Origin: Moringa oleifera
Taxonomy: Eukaryota > Streptophyta > Magnoliopsida > Brassicales > Moringaceae
Length of the DNA: 64,000 bases
Assembly (NCBI GenBank): GCA_021397835.1
Contig: JAJFZO010000747.1
Coordinates: 2,048,501 to 2,112,500, forward strand
Direction: 5' to 3'
Shown: positions 51,471 through 63,891 of the stretch, piece after piece
Layout of the letters: every line of letters begins with the position of its first letter
Numbering within the stretch: position 1 is the stretch's first letter
The notes under the pieces: generated by a model
The model's database searches: none
What the model was told of the DNA's origin: nothing
Seen by the model: only the letters and a program-made list of their open reading frames with translations
Position numbers and translations under genes: made by a program

Positions 51471-53019
51471 GTATATTTTGAATTTTTATATATTTTTAAG
51501 AAAGAAAAATACTGAAAAGTGCAAATTTTTGAAAAAAAACAATTTGATCATTATTTCAATAAATTTTATAAAAATTATACCGAGCAAAGAAAATGGTAAC
51601 TTGATGTTTTTGGTATATTTCATTATATTTTTTTAAAAAATTATTTTGTTAAATAGCATAGACAAATTAAAAACTGCCCACTAGTGGCATAGCCATTAAT
51701 TCTAGCATAATGATTATTAAAATTTGAGTGCATCGTTATTTTTCTTTTTAATTATAAAATATTCATTTTTTTTTGTTTTTACAAATTTTTTATTTCATCA
51801 TTTTTTAAATTTATTTTAATTTTTAATCAAAATATATATTTTTTACATTTTGGGTTACATTAAATTTCTTCATGAAAAAAGTGCACTATGCAAAAATCTT
51901 GTGACTGTTTTTTTTTTAAGATTTTATAATCTATTCAGCTTTTTAAAGTTATTTTTTATATGATTGTATTAAAATATTAATATTTTTTATTGATCTGATT
52001 TTTGTTGATATTTTTTAAAAAATATTGGTAGGTAATAATTTAACCAAGCATATGATAATGATTTGTTACATTTATTTTATTATTTTTATATTAAATTATA
52101 AAATATTATTTTATTTTATTTAAAAAATTAACAAATATAAGATCAACAATTGCTGTTATTTTGATTATCCAAATTAATTTTTCTCTGTTGTTTTCTTTTT
52201 TATAATTTTTTTATTCATTTGAATGGAATTATCTGGATGATGGTACTATTTACCAATTTTTAAAGTCCTCACCCTTGAATAATAATATCCCATGTGCCAT
52301 TCTCCATAATTTTTTCTTTAATTTTCTTTTTTTTAAAAAAAGCCAATATTGAATATTAATATATTTGGTATTCTCTTTGACAATTGGTTTGGCATCCTCC
52401 ATTGAACATCACCTGGGACCCACCGCAACTACTTTTATCAACAGTAACAGTTACAACTTACAACTGCAATAATTCCCATCACCGCATCTTGTGGTTCTCA
52501 TCAGACGGTCCATGTGGGCCACCATCCAACCCATGGGCAAATTAGTAATTTTCTGATCAATAATATAAAATTCTAAAAATTAAAAAATTTGACTTAACGT
52601 TTAATCCTTATGATTAATTATAATTTAGCTGTGACCCACTAGAATTTATGGCGTCCATCAAATAAATCACTTTCTTAACATTATCAAAAATCATAATTTT
52701 TGGATTCTAGATAATAGGAAAAAGGCCAACATGTTTTGATGGGACTCCTACAACGTTATGCCCACGAGCAAGCCCATGGCGCGTGATCGTCAAACACCTG
52801 GTAGAAATTGGACGGCACAGTAATACTTCCACTTGTGGGGTTGGGGTGCCCATGTCCCTTCTTTATGTACTAATGTTTATTTTTATATTTTTTTTTCAAA
52901 AAAATGGGTATTAAAATAAAATTAAAAATAACAAAAATAAATAGAATAAAAATCTCCTGAGAGATGGTTAGGTTTTTTCTAGGTAAAATTATGTAAGATA
53001 AAAAATTAAGAGTGATCTT

Positions 53020-53340
53020 TTAGTTGAAATGTCTAAAAATTACTTATGTAATTTTTACATTTTATTTTGATTTCATATCTCAAATTTAAATAGTTTTTAA
53101 TTAATAGATACTTTTTTATAAATTTTTAATGATATAATTTTTAAAAAAATTAATATCAAAAAATTTGAAATTTTTTATAATGATAACTTGAATATTTTTT
53201 TATATTTATAAAAAATTTTAAATTAAAATTTTAAATTTTTTATATAAGATCTTAATTTATTATTCTTAAATTTTTAATTTTTATCATGTCCTAAATTAAA
53301 CCAAATTGGACATTAAAAATCTAATTGATCTTAAGGATAT
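53020..53340 (-). repeat. Dispersed AT-rich repeat family, reverse copy
   Basis: Plus-strand words TTTTACATTTTATTTTGATTTCATATCTCAAATTTAAATAG and TTTTATATAAGATCTTAATTTATTATTC are the reverse of the family blocks seen at 50180 and 58380. Bounds are approximate. Confidence 0.45.
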
Positions 53341-54377
53341 TTTGAAATATTAAATAAACAAAACATATAGTTAACTTTTTTTTTTAAATATTTGTCTTAA
53401 ATTTAATTTCACATTTTTGATATAATATACTTTTAAATTATAACTAAAAATAAATATAAAAAATGTACTACAATTTTCAAATTTATATAGTTAAAATTTT
53501 AATTTTTATAAAAACTTTAAATCAAAATTGATTATACAAAATTTTTGATTGAAATAATTTCTTCAAAAAAATTGAAGGCAAAATATAGTTTAAATCAAAT
53601 TAAAAGTTGATAAATAAATTTTGTTCAAAAAAATTTATAGGAACTTAATTAAAAAATGCAAATAATATCAAAATTTTTTTGATATTTTGCTTTTATTGAA
53701 TTATGAAATTTTAATAACTTTCTATAAACCGTAAAATAGAAAATATATAAATAAAAATAAAAATTTATAGGAGAAAAAAAAAAAGAGTCAACAAATGAAG
53801 TGTCGGGTGAGCAAGCGAAGGTACACGCTGGGGCATTTGGATAAACAAGGCGCGTGGTTCTGTTATTGCCGTTTGCTTTCATTACCCAACAACTCTGGTT
53901 TTGCCTCTCTTTTTGCTGTTTGTTTTCCTTCTCGTGCTCCACTAAAAAGAAAACGAAAACAAGAAAAAGGGAAGAAAAAAACCTGCAATTTTCAATTTGT
54001 TAATGTTGTCATCATCACCACCTTTACAAAAGCCTCTCTTTTATCTGTTTAGATTGGCCTCCTTCGTATATTAGCTCTGGGTTTTTTTGGCGTTTAGATT
54101 CGCATAAAGTGGTTGTTGTTTTGCATAACATGTGCGTTTTACGTTTTTGAGGCTTATATATTATCATCCATCTTATTCATTTCTTTACCTCCTCCTCCTC
54201 CTTCTTCTTCCTAATCGGAGGACCACCAAAGGGGTTATTTTCTTTTTCTTCCTTCCCTCTTTTTGGGGTATATTGTCTTTGTTATATAGTTCAGAATCTG
54301 TTACAGGGTGTGTGTTTCTGATCATCCATGGTTTTCTAGAAACTGCTTTTGAATTATATGGGTCCCTTCGTTTTTAA

Positions 54378-54416
54378 TGGAGGAGACCAACCTGAGCTCC
54401 TTACTTCAAAGTCAGG
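54378..54416 (+). other. Possible 5' leader exon end with a short upstream ATG frame
   Basis: An ATG at 54378 opens a 13-codon frame that ends exactly at a strong donor, CAG followed by GTAAGA at 54417. This suggests a 5'UTR intron before the main exon at 54853, with an upstream ATG in the leader. I tried acceptors after 54550 and 54602; both lead to in-frame stops before 54853, so I do not extend the protein. The leader from about 53800 is CT- and T-rich. Confidence 0.35.
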
Positions 54417-54852
54417 TAAGAATCGTCATGCTTTCTCTTCTTTTCCTTTTTGTTTCTTACATCAAAATGAGGAACCAAGAAACCCATAATTTTGTCTGTT
54501 ATGGTTTGTGGGTACGATCGTTCGAGTGTTTTTCTTTGATTGTAAACCGTTTATAGGAAATTGCGTCAGGGAAGGATTAAACCCAGATTGTTTTGTGGAC
54601 AGGCCTTTAATCTGGGCAGCAACAGGCAACAGAACAAGACGTGGGAGGTTGGAATCAATCTTCAAAGTTCTGGGATCATTAAGATCAAGATTAACCCACA
54701 ACACCATTTTATAAGTTACTTTAGCTAAATGATGATTCTAGTAGATGAAACATGCGATTTCTGATCTGGGTTTTTGCCGGCAAGAAGAAAAAATAATTGA
54801 GCCGTTGTGTAGAATTAGCTGAGGATAGGGCTTTGGTTGAGAGTTGAATACC

Positions 54853-57453
54853 ATGGAGGAGGCATCAAGTACGCAGGGACAGCCTTCTGCTCCCAAGAAG
54901 AAGATGACCAAGCAATTGACAGGAAAACGGGAGGATACGCCTTTGCATTCTGCAGCTAGACGAGGAAATCTTGCTGATGTGACAGAAATCCTTACTGAGA
55001 CCGGAGAGGATGAATTGAAGGAATTACTGGGAAAGCAGAATCAATCCGGTGAAACAGCCCTTTATGTTGCCGCGGAATATGGTGATGTTGATGTGGTTAG
55101 TGAGATGATAAAGTACTATGATCTAGCCGATGCTGCGATCAAAGCTAGAAACGGCTTTGATGCTTTCCACATTGCTGCTAAACAAGGCGATTTAGGTATG
55201 TTTGGATGCCAGACTCTAGTTTTTTGCTAATATGGTGGTTGAATGAGTGTATGATTCATGATTTTTTTTTTTTTTGGCCTTTTGTTGCAGAGATTTTGAA
55301 GGTGTTAATGGAGGCTCATCCTGAGTTAGCTATGACTGTTGATTTATCGAACACCACTGCTTTGCACACAGCTGCAATGCAAGGCCACATAGAGGTTGTA
55401 AAATTTCTGTTGGAGGCTGGGAGTAGCCTTGCTACCATAGCCAGAAGTAATGGAAAAACAGCACTGCATTCAGCAGCAAGAAATGGGCATGTTGAGGTTG
55501 TGAAGGCTCTTCTGACTGCAGAGCCTGGGATTACAACGAGGACTGATAAGAAAGGACAGACTGCTCTTCATATGGCAGTCAAGGGACAGAGTATTGAGGT
55601 GGTGGAGGAGTTGATCAAAGGGGATCCCTCATCGATAAACATGGTTGATACGAAAGGCAACACAGCCTTGCATATTGCAACAAGAAAGGGTAGAACTCAG
55701 GTAAATTAGAATGAGTTTCTTCATGGTTTTTCTGCATATAGTTATTTGTTGCATCATTGAAATGATTTACCTTATGACCTATTTTCCGATTCAAATCTAT
55801 AATAAGATCTCTCTTTCTTGGGTGTTAATTAGCTAGACACCCTTTTGGGGTTATCTTGATTGAGTACCCAGAAAACTAGAGCAAGCAACAGAGTCTTTAG
55901 ATCAGAACTCCACCTTTAAATTGTTTTAGAAGGCAGGTCAGACCATAAAGTTGGATGATCACCATGACCCTTGTAATTTAGCAGTCAGAAAAAGCATCCT
56001 TCTGATATAGTCATTTCAGTTTAATAATGCAGCCCAACTGGCAAGTAGAAATATGGAAGAAAATTGTTGGCAGCAATTTTTATGTCAAGATTCATTGTTT
56101 TGACCTTCTCATCACCAGGGAGAGTTATAGGGTTCAATTTTCTGCTAACTGTTCACTACCTTTGAATCTAAGATGTCTTATGTTAAGTTTTTTTTTTTTT
56201 TTTTTTCTTTCCAAAAGAGTATATGATCCTTATCGAAACAGATTATTTGCTGTTAAAGCAACCATTATTGCCATTCAAGCATTATTTAGTGCACATCTGA
56301 CAAGAGCAGGCTGATTAGTAGGATTCAGGCCCCTTCTGATCTATGGTGTTTCAATGAGAAGCGTTCCCTCAATTATTTTCTGCTGGTTGACTTCTGAAAA
56401 AAATCTTGAAATATCTTATCACTTGTGGAAATTTATTTGAACTAGTGGAAGTATAATAAATGAAAGGTCAAACTAGTTGAAGTCTTGAAAACTTTGGATT
56501 ATCAATTGATTCTCATGTATATCTTGAACTGTTGAAAGCTTAGAAATATAACAGATGTTCTCTCTTTTTTGTAGATTGTTAGGCTGCTACTCGGAAGCAA
56601 CGGAACTGATACAAGAGTTGTCAATCGGAGTGGTGAAACTGCCCTTGATACTGCTGAGAAAACTGGCAGCCGTGAAGTTGCTGTTGTCCTGCAGCAGCAT
56701 GGGGTTCAGAGTGCCAAAACCATCAAGCCTCAGGCCCCAAATCCTGCTCGCGAGTTGAAGCAAACTGTTAGTGACATAAAACATGAAGTCCATTACCAGC
56801 TAGAACACACACGACAGACTAGAAAGCGTGTTCAAGGTATTGCCAAAAGGCTGAACAAAATGCACACTGAAGGTCTCAACAATGCAATCAACTCTACAAC
56901 TGTTGTTGCTGTCCTGATTGCCACTGTTGCCTTTGCTGCCATTTTCACTGTCCCTGGTCAATATGTTGATGATCCAAAAAACATCCCAGCTGGGCATTCC
57001 CTTGGGGAGGCAAATATTGCTCCCAAAGCTGCGTTTATAATCTTTTTCATCTTCGATTCAATTGCCCTTTTCATTTCCCTGGCTGTGGTGGTGGTGCAAA
57101 CATCAGTTGTGATCATAGAGAGCAAGGCAAAGAAGCAGATGATGGCAGTCATTAACAAGTTGATGTGGTTGGCTTGTGTGCTTGTTTCGGTGGCATTCTT
57201 AGCACTGTCATTCGTAGTAGTGGGTGAAGATGAACAATGGCTAGCAATTGGAGTTACAGTCATTGGTGCAATCATAATGGTTACAACACTAGGCACCATG
57301 TCTTACTGGGTTATCAGGCATCGGATTGAGGCCTCAAATGCAAGAAGCATAAGAAAATCATCAATGGGTAGCAGATCAAGATCGTGGACAATGTCTGCAA
57401 TGTCAGATTCTGAGGTCTTGAACAATGACTATAAGAAAATGTATGCAATCTAA
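54853..57453 (+). CDS. Ankyrin-repeat PGG-domain membrane protein (ITN1/ANK1-like)
   Basis: Three exons, 54853-55195, 55291-55700 and 56575-57453, joined by GT-AG introns into 543 residues. I use the ATG at 54853 (MEEASSTQGQPSAPKKK). Seven clear ankyrin repeats and a weaker eighth follow, from about residue 29 to 290, with TPLH/TALH cores such as GKTALHSAARNGHVEVVKAL and GQTALHMAVKGQ. A basic helical linker precedes the PGG domain with four hydrophobic segments at about 359-377, 403-432, 447-467 and 473-498, and a Ser-rich C-terminal tail ending KKMYAI. The family sits in the plasma membrane. ITN1 affects salt-stress ABA signalling and ROS production, so a stress-signalling role is inferred by family. 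The motif that names the domain reads PGQ here. KKMTKQLTGKRED near the start favours the ANK1 (At5g02620) branch. Confidence 0.94.
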
Positions 57454-59150
57454 GAACCCCCAATAGCCAGATCCCTTTTTTTCAGCATATGGCATGACAG
57501 ATCTTTCATCCTCTGATATGTTTTAACTTCGAGATGTATATTTCCTCATGAGCTGATAGTAGTTTTTGCAGTTTAATCTTCCAATGAGCTCATCTAAGCT
57601 TCTGTTGTGGACTTGATACAGAGCATCTTTCATGCCTAATATGTTGCATATATGGCATGTTAAGAACAATAAGAGAGAGACCTCCATTAATGACTGCCCA
57701 AAAGGAAACTTAATAATCTATGATAATCTCACTAAAATGATGAAAAATCTCCGTTGCCTTAAGTTGGTATTAATTTTTTTAATTAAAGGATAAAAGGATA
57801 TTTTTATAATTTATATTATCAAATAAAAAATAAAAATAAATATTAATTTTATTAAATTATTACATCTCATAATGATACAATGGAAATGACCTTCATCTAA
57901 ATTTTGACTAAAACTACTAGCTACTTGCAGACTCTTTTTTTTTTGAAAAACAAGCAAAAATTTGGTTTACTTTGTCATTTTCCATTATCATCACAATTTT
58001 CTTTTCACAAGCTAAAAGGAACGTTTTTGGCATTAATGGGATTGAACCCACAATTTATTTATTTATTAATAAGAATCTTGGTGATCCATAAGTCAAATTT
58101 CATAATTAAAGAGTTGAATGATTTTATGATATAATTCAATTGATTGTGATATCTTACTAAAAAAGAAAAAAACAAAGTGGTGTGTTTAGTGTGAAATATT
58201 GAATAGGGATTGTGATGGGGACATTGAATTTGGGATGGCGTCAAAAGTTAGAGAACCCGATGAACCCACATGAAATGGAGCAACCCTAACATTTGTAGAT
58301 GGCAATGCCTACCAACAGGGCTACATAAAGATGGGACATGTTGTCAATTGTACTTTTATGGTTTCATATTTTTTTAAAAATAAAAATAAAAATAAATATT
58401 TTATTTTATATTTTAAAATATCAATTAAATCAATTACATATTTGACATTTTAATTTATTTAATTTAAAATTTATTAAAAAATTTTAAAATTAAAAATTTG
58501 TACAACTATTTTTTAATTTTAAATTTTTTATGATGTAAAGAGATATTCAATTTATCATTATAAAATATTTTAGGTTTTTTAATATTAAAAAATATATGCT
58601 TTATATTTTATATTATTAATTTTTTAAAAAAATTATAAAAAATAACTTATAAATTAAAATTTATTTAAATTTAAAAAATAGATTTCAAATGGGGTGTAAA
58701 ATTTATTCTAATCCTTTTTGAGATATTTTAATAAAAATATTCTTAATTTTCACAATCATTAGAACCAAGTTTAATTTAGACCATATTAAAAGATTAGGCA
58801 TAAAAATTGATTTAATCGATATATTAATGTTTAAATTAAAAATGAATATAATTTAAATTTTTTTAATATTTATTAAAAATATTTTTTAATATGAAAATTC
58901 TATGAAATATATTGGTTAAGTAAATTTTTATATCAGTTATTATGAATGAAATTATCTAATTAAAAAAATTAATTTTGTTTAAAGCGGAGCTCTGACATTA
59001 TTAGAAATCACTCCAAATTATTCGTATGGACGAGAAAAAAAAAATGTTTTCCTATTGAAAAGATACATTTTATTTTTAATTTTTAATTTTTTTAATCTGG
59101 CCAATTTTTTTTTTTTTTTTTTTGGGTTAATCTTCTTTGGACCAAGTTTG
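57454..59150. other. Spacer between ankyrin gene and UFL1
   Basis: The first 250 bp are the ankyrin gene's 3'UTR and flank. The rest is AT-rich and contains a MITE-like arm near 57835 (19 of 20 bases of the core) and a dispersed-family copy at 58380-58880. Short frames at 57904-58134 and 58059-58244 are not credible genes. Confidence 0.6.
58380..58880 (+). repeat. Dispersed AT-rich repeat family, forward copy
   Basis: It aligns with the 50180 and 28600 copies throughout: ATATTTGACATTTTAATTTATTTAATTT, then AAAAATAGATTTCAAATGGGGTGTAAAATTTATTC, then AATTGATTTAATCGATATATTAATG and a TTTTTTAATATTTATTAAAA end. Bounds are approximate. Confidence 0.6.
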
Positions 59151-59155
59151 CTTAA

Positions 59156-59263
59156 TGGGCCGACATATGTCTTTGCTATTTCTGCTGGTCTACCCGTTTT
59201 GTTTATTTTGGGTTGTCGTTTTATGAGCCGAAAGTAGGCTTGATGGGCCTGGGCTAAGGCCCA
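59156..59263 (+). promoter_or_regulatory. UFL1 promoter: four Site II elements
   Basis: TGGGCC at 59156 and 59244, TGGGCT at 59250 and GGCCCA at 59258 lie 170-280 bp before the start codon. Closely spaced TGGGCY motifs bound by TCP factors are typical of constitutively expressed plant genes, which suits a UFMylation enzyme. No clear TATA box is visible. Confidence 0.6.
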
Positions 59264-59435
59264 TGATTTAGACGGCCACTGTCTGGAGGGAGAGGAAGAG
59301 AGGGAGCAGGAGGGAGTAAGGACCACGGCTAACTTGAACCTCTGTTTGGAAATTGAAACTGACATTTATTTAGAGGGATATTTCTGACTAGTTGATCTCT
59401 CTCCATTGTGTTGAATCCGTGGGATATTGAGAAAA

Positions 59436-62400
59436 ATGGATGATGAATTATTGGAATTGCAGAGGCAATTTGAGTTCGCGCAACAGGCCAAGTCTAGCAA
59501 CCGGTTGTCGGAGCGAAACGTCGTCGAGTTAGTCCAAAAGCTTCAGGAGCTTCGCATCATTGATTTCGACCTCCTGCACACCGTCTCTGGCAAAGAATAC
59601 ATTACTCCTGTAGACTTTCTCTCTCTCTTTCTCTTATTAACTGTTTGGTTCCCCTGAAAGTGCAGATGATTCAATGCAACGGCATGAAAATTGTAAAACT
59701 TATGGGTCTCGTATTGACTATCACAAACTCATGCATTTATCGGATACCAGACTATTTGCTCCCTGGTTCTTCACTTTATAGACGATTATGCTTCCCAAAT
59801 AATATATAAGAAAATGAAATAAATGATGATAATTAGGCTCACTTTTAGAGATCAACTGAAATAAAATGATTGAAATCCTTCAACCAGGCGTGGTTTAGTC
59901 TTTATAACTTGTACAACTTCGCAGCTATCCCAACACATGGTTTTCTAAATTTTAATTTATTGTAAATTTCAATTTACAAAACTTAGTGTAGGCAGATCAT
60001 GTTCTTGTAACTGAATCGTTGGTTCCTATTATTGTTTGTCACTATTGTACTGTAGGAGCAATTGAGGAATGAAATTGTTGCTGAGATCAAGAAACTGGGG
60101 CGAGTTTCTTTGATTGATCTGGCAGACACTATTGGGGTTGATTTGTACCATGTCGAGAAGCAAGCACAACATGTAGTCTCAGATGTTCCCGGGCTTATGT
60201 TAGTTCAAGGCGAAATAATATCGCAATATTATTGGGATTCTGTAGCTGAAGAAATCAATGAGAGGCTTCAAGAATGCAGCCAAATTGCTTTAGCTGAACT
60301 GGCTGCACAATTACAAGTTGGCTCTGAGCTGATAGCATCTGTGCTGGAGCCCCGCCTAGGAACTTTGGTAACTAACTTCCCCTGTGCAGTTTTGGGCTAA
60401 TGAAAGGACAAAAAAAAAAAAAAAAGTGTGATTGGGATACTTCTTGGTCGCAGGTGAAAGGTAGGCTTGAAGGGGGCCAGTTATATACTCCAGTTTATGT
60501 AGCTCGTGTTAGTGCCATGGTCCGGGGTGCTGCTAGGGGTATTGCTGTTCCAACAAATCTATCAGCCTTGTGGACCACTTTGCAGCAGCTAGTGCAAGAA
60601 ATGGATGGAGCAAGTGGTGTGGCTGTTGAGAATTCATTTTTCCAATCCCTCTTTAATGGACTATCGAAGGAAGGAGAGGTTCTTGGTTCACTGCGTGCTG
60701 GAATTCACTGGACTCCAACTGTAAGTGAAATTATATTGGTTTGTTGGTCTGTCTAGATTTGTTTTATGTGAAGAAAAGTTGCTGCAGTGGCCTATGAAAT
60801 CTTTGCTAGCGATCCCATTTTCTTTTTATAAGACTGGTAGATGACACACACAATGGGCACAAAATGGGCTTATAGAATGCATTTCCAGATGTAATTACGA
60901 TTAGTGTTGTGTGGGTAGGTGTTACAGGACTTCTGAAAAAGAAAATAGGTGGGGTGTGAAGGAGTGTGCATAGTGGGGAACATTTTGGAGACTGCTACTT
61001 TTTATGTTCTAGCAAAGCCCTCTTCAGTTGTTTCTAGTCTGAGAATTATTTTCTTCTATTTTCTTTTTCTCACTTTGATTGCAATATTTTTACAGGTTTT
61101 TGCTATTGCTCAAAAAGAATGCATAGATTCTTTCTTTTCACAGGTTTGAACCCCTATTCTCTGACCCTCCTGTAGCTTTTGTGCATAAGGTGCTTTTTTG
61201 ATGCATTCCTTTCATCTTGTACATGATAACTTAACATATATGTTCAATCCTTCAGTTTTATAATAATTCAGATCACAGACGGTCTTTCTCTTTTTTTCCC
61301 CCCTTTCTGTGTGTTCTCTCTTTTTTTTTTTTTTTTAAGCAGTAACAGAAGAATCACCAAGGGAATGCAACCTCTTACATATGTAGTTAGTCTAGAAAGT
61401 TAGTAGCTCTATGAAGTCAATTAGATTTTCCTCATTTACAAAATAATCACCTATTGTGTTTAATGTGATCCACTTATCCACAACTCGTAGCATCATTTAT
61501 ATGGTGTTGGAGTGATTTTATCATTAACTTGCGCCAAAAAGCTTATGTTGTTCTGGCATTTAAAGAAACTGCAGGTGCATATCTTTAACTTTTCTGTTTT
61601 TCCTTCAAGCTTCACGGCCTAGTGAGTTTGCTTGTAAGCTTGTGGGGCCGCATCGAATGTATGTGTTGAACTTTATTGCAATATTTTCAGTTCTATCGAA
61701 GGTTTGGTTAATTATCAAATGCCATATATGTAATTGGGTGGCACCCCCTCGGTTAAAAAAAAAAAAAAGAAGATGAATATCATTTACTTAATAGATTCAG
61801 CCTGTTTTAATTGTATCCAAGTACTATTCAAGTGATTAATAGCAATAATAAGCTTGGAAGAAGTGATTCGTGTCGCAGATTCAAACTTTAAGCATAATTC
61901 ACTTCACATGCTTTACCTTTCATAGTAAGATTTATTTATTAAGACATTGTTATAATTTTTTCTGTGCATCATTTCTAGCCTTCTTTCTGGTCTCTATCTT
62001 ATGATTTGATTCATACATCAATCTTAGCACAGAGAGAGAGAGAGAGAGAGCTTTTTCCCTTGGCTTTGATAAACTGTAAAACATTTAGTCCTTGTTCATT
62101 CTCTTAATTTATATCGATATGCAACTGAATTAACCATAATGACTGGTTATACACTCTACATAATATGTTACCTTATTTTACTTTCTTTGCTGGGGAAATG
62201 AACTTTCAACACACTGGACGTATTTGATCTTACTCTTTAGACGTTTTCCTACGCCGGTGCAGAATTCTTTTATCAGCTACGATGCTTTGCACAAACTTGG
62301 AATTTCTCAGCCTGTACAGTTCTTGCAGGTATTTTATTGCTTCAATGTTAGCTTAATATTTCTGGAATCTATTAGGTTATTAAGTTTCTGTATAATGACT

Positions 62401-63891
62401 GAACTGTATTTGAGGTTTTATCTTTGGTTATTAAGCTACTAAACTTTGTGGTTTTACTCCAATTTAGTCCAGGTATCCTGAAGGTATACCTTTAATTACT
62501 GCATTTGTTCACCCTTCGATGATTGAGATGTTGGACTCTACTGCTGAGGATGCCATTGAAAGAAATAGCTGGTAATGGCTACAGTTGAGTATTATTATTA
62601 TTTTTCTTTGCATTGCTTTCTTCTCATCATTTATTGAATCGATAAGCGGGTTTTTTTTTTTTGAAGTACGAAGCATATCATTGTACTTGCTTGAAAATGT
62701 GAAGGTAAATTATTGCCTTTGTGTTCTTATTCCTTCCGAAGTGGTTTTTCACTTCATAATATTTGCTTCAGGGGTTAGGTTGATAATTAAGGTGGCTTGA
62801 GTTGAATAAAGTTTAATGCCTATGAAGTTACTACAGCTTATGGATTTTACTCATCATAGTCGGAACCATGATAAGGTAGAAAATAGTAGCCAGATACCTG
62901 CATTTGCTGTATGCCTGTTGAACCTCTTATAACTTTCCAAGTTGTTCATTTCAAAATTCCACCAGTCTACATGATGGTGTGTCAGAAGATAGCAAGATAT
63001 TCTAATTTTATATTGTTTGTTAGAGAAATATAGAACACAATGAAAAATTGCATTTCTTGTTCTCTAAGTCTCTCATTTGTTCAATCTTTTTTCTCTAATC
63101 TTTTTTTTTTTTTTTTTTGTAAACTTTGAATTGTCAGTTGCAGAGACCAAGAAAAATGCCCCAGTAAGAGAGAAAATATTATAACAGAAACAGTTACATG
63201 ATAAAGTTTTGAGGATCAGTTACACCTTTATTCTTTTTGGGGCTGTTATTTTTCTTTCTCGTTCCTTTTTTTGTAAAAAAAAAAAAAATTCTTAAGAATT
63301 TGACAGTTGCTCTAGTTGATGCATAGATTCTAACTTGTTGTTACTATGATGCTTTTAACCATTTGTCCAGAATTTCCTGTTGCTTCTAGTATGCATTGTT
63401 GTTATTTTATCTTGGCTTAAGAGGAAGACCAAAATCAATGACCGTTACTCTGTCAATGTCGCTGGTAGGTGGATCTCTTGATGTGCTTAACTGGTTGTTA
63501 AAGCACTCAATTGTTTGTAGAAAACTTTTGGCTTTTCATGGAAGGATGATCGTGAAACAATTCTTGCATGTGATCTTTCTCTGTTGTTCAGGCTGTTCGC
63601 TTTTTCCTTTCCTTTTTTTTTTTTTTTTTTTGTAGCTGACATACTTGTATGGACTTGTGCAGGATAGATTCCCTTTCTGTATTACCTGCATCCTTTGGAT
63701 CCCAAGATGCATCTAAGATTTTGTTACTGTGTCCATCTGTTCAGTCGGCTCTTAAGGTGATTTTCTGTCTCTCAGTGGTTGTTCATTCACCTAAATTTTT
63801 TATGTATGCCCATTTATTTTGTGTTTCTTTGTAGGCAAACAAGGCTCTCATGCTGGGGGAGTCCGTTATATTTAGCAGTAGCTTTTTCAAG
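59436..63891 (+). CDS. UFL1: E3 UFM1-protein ligase 1 (UFL1), 5' part of gene
   Basis: Eight exons are visible: 59436-59609, 60056-60367, 60454-60720, 61096-61143, 62263-62328, 62468-62571, 63663-63756 and 63835-63891. They join in frame to 374 residues, ending at a good donor (AAG then GTATAA). The gene runs off the window; plant UFL1 is about 800 residues, so roughly half is present. The product starts MDDELLELQRQFEFAQQAKS and matches the UFL1 N-terminus: SNRLSERNVVELVQKLQEL, HTVSGKEYITP, VFAIAQKECIDSFFSQ and STAEDAIERNSWIDSLSVLP. UFL1 is the scaffold-type ligase that transfers UFM1 to targets such as ribosomal protein uL24 at the ER, supporting ribosome quality control and ER-phagy. The N-terminal winged-helix segments engaging its partner DDRGK1 are in the visible part. 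The ATG at 59436 is chosen because the upstream in-frame TTG is not a plant start. Confidence 0.94.
62031..62050. repeat. (AG)10 microsatellite in UFL1 intron 4
   Basis: A pure AG dinucleotide run inside the intron before exon 5, about 210 bp from the acceptor. Confidence 0.9.

Larger units (their letters stand above)
44620..53790. other. Nine-kilobase spacer between NUDT9 and the ankyrin gene
   Basis: From 44620 to about 48800 the composition resembles the NUDT9 introns rather than AT-extreme spacer, yet I could not build any exon chain. The frames at 45851-46225, 46681-46893 and 47127-47469 have no domains. This part may include a 3'UTR, an unrecognised non-coding transcript or the remains of a lost gene. 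Arabidopsis has RRP46 between NUDT9 and UFL1, and I looked for it here without success. From 48800 the DNA is AT-rich with dispersed-family copies, plus GC-richer patches at 50880-51000 and 52380-52860 that I cannot assign. Confidence 0.5.

Noticed and set aside
44620..53790. RRP46 exosome gene expected from Arabidopsis gene order
   Set aside because: I looked for RNase PH-type segments in all frames and saw none; only a search could exclude a heavily split copy.
59018..59365. A 115-residue minus-strand frame upstream of UFL1
   Set aside because: It overlaps the Site II promoter and a T-rich tract (Lys-rich when translated), with no recognisable domain.
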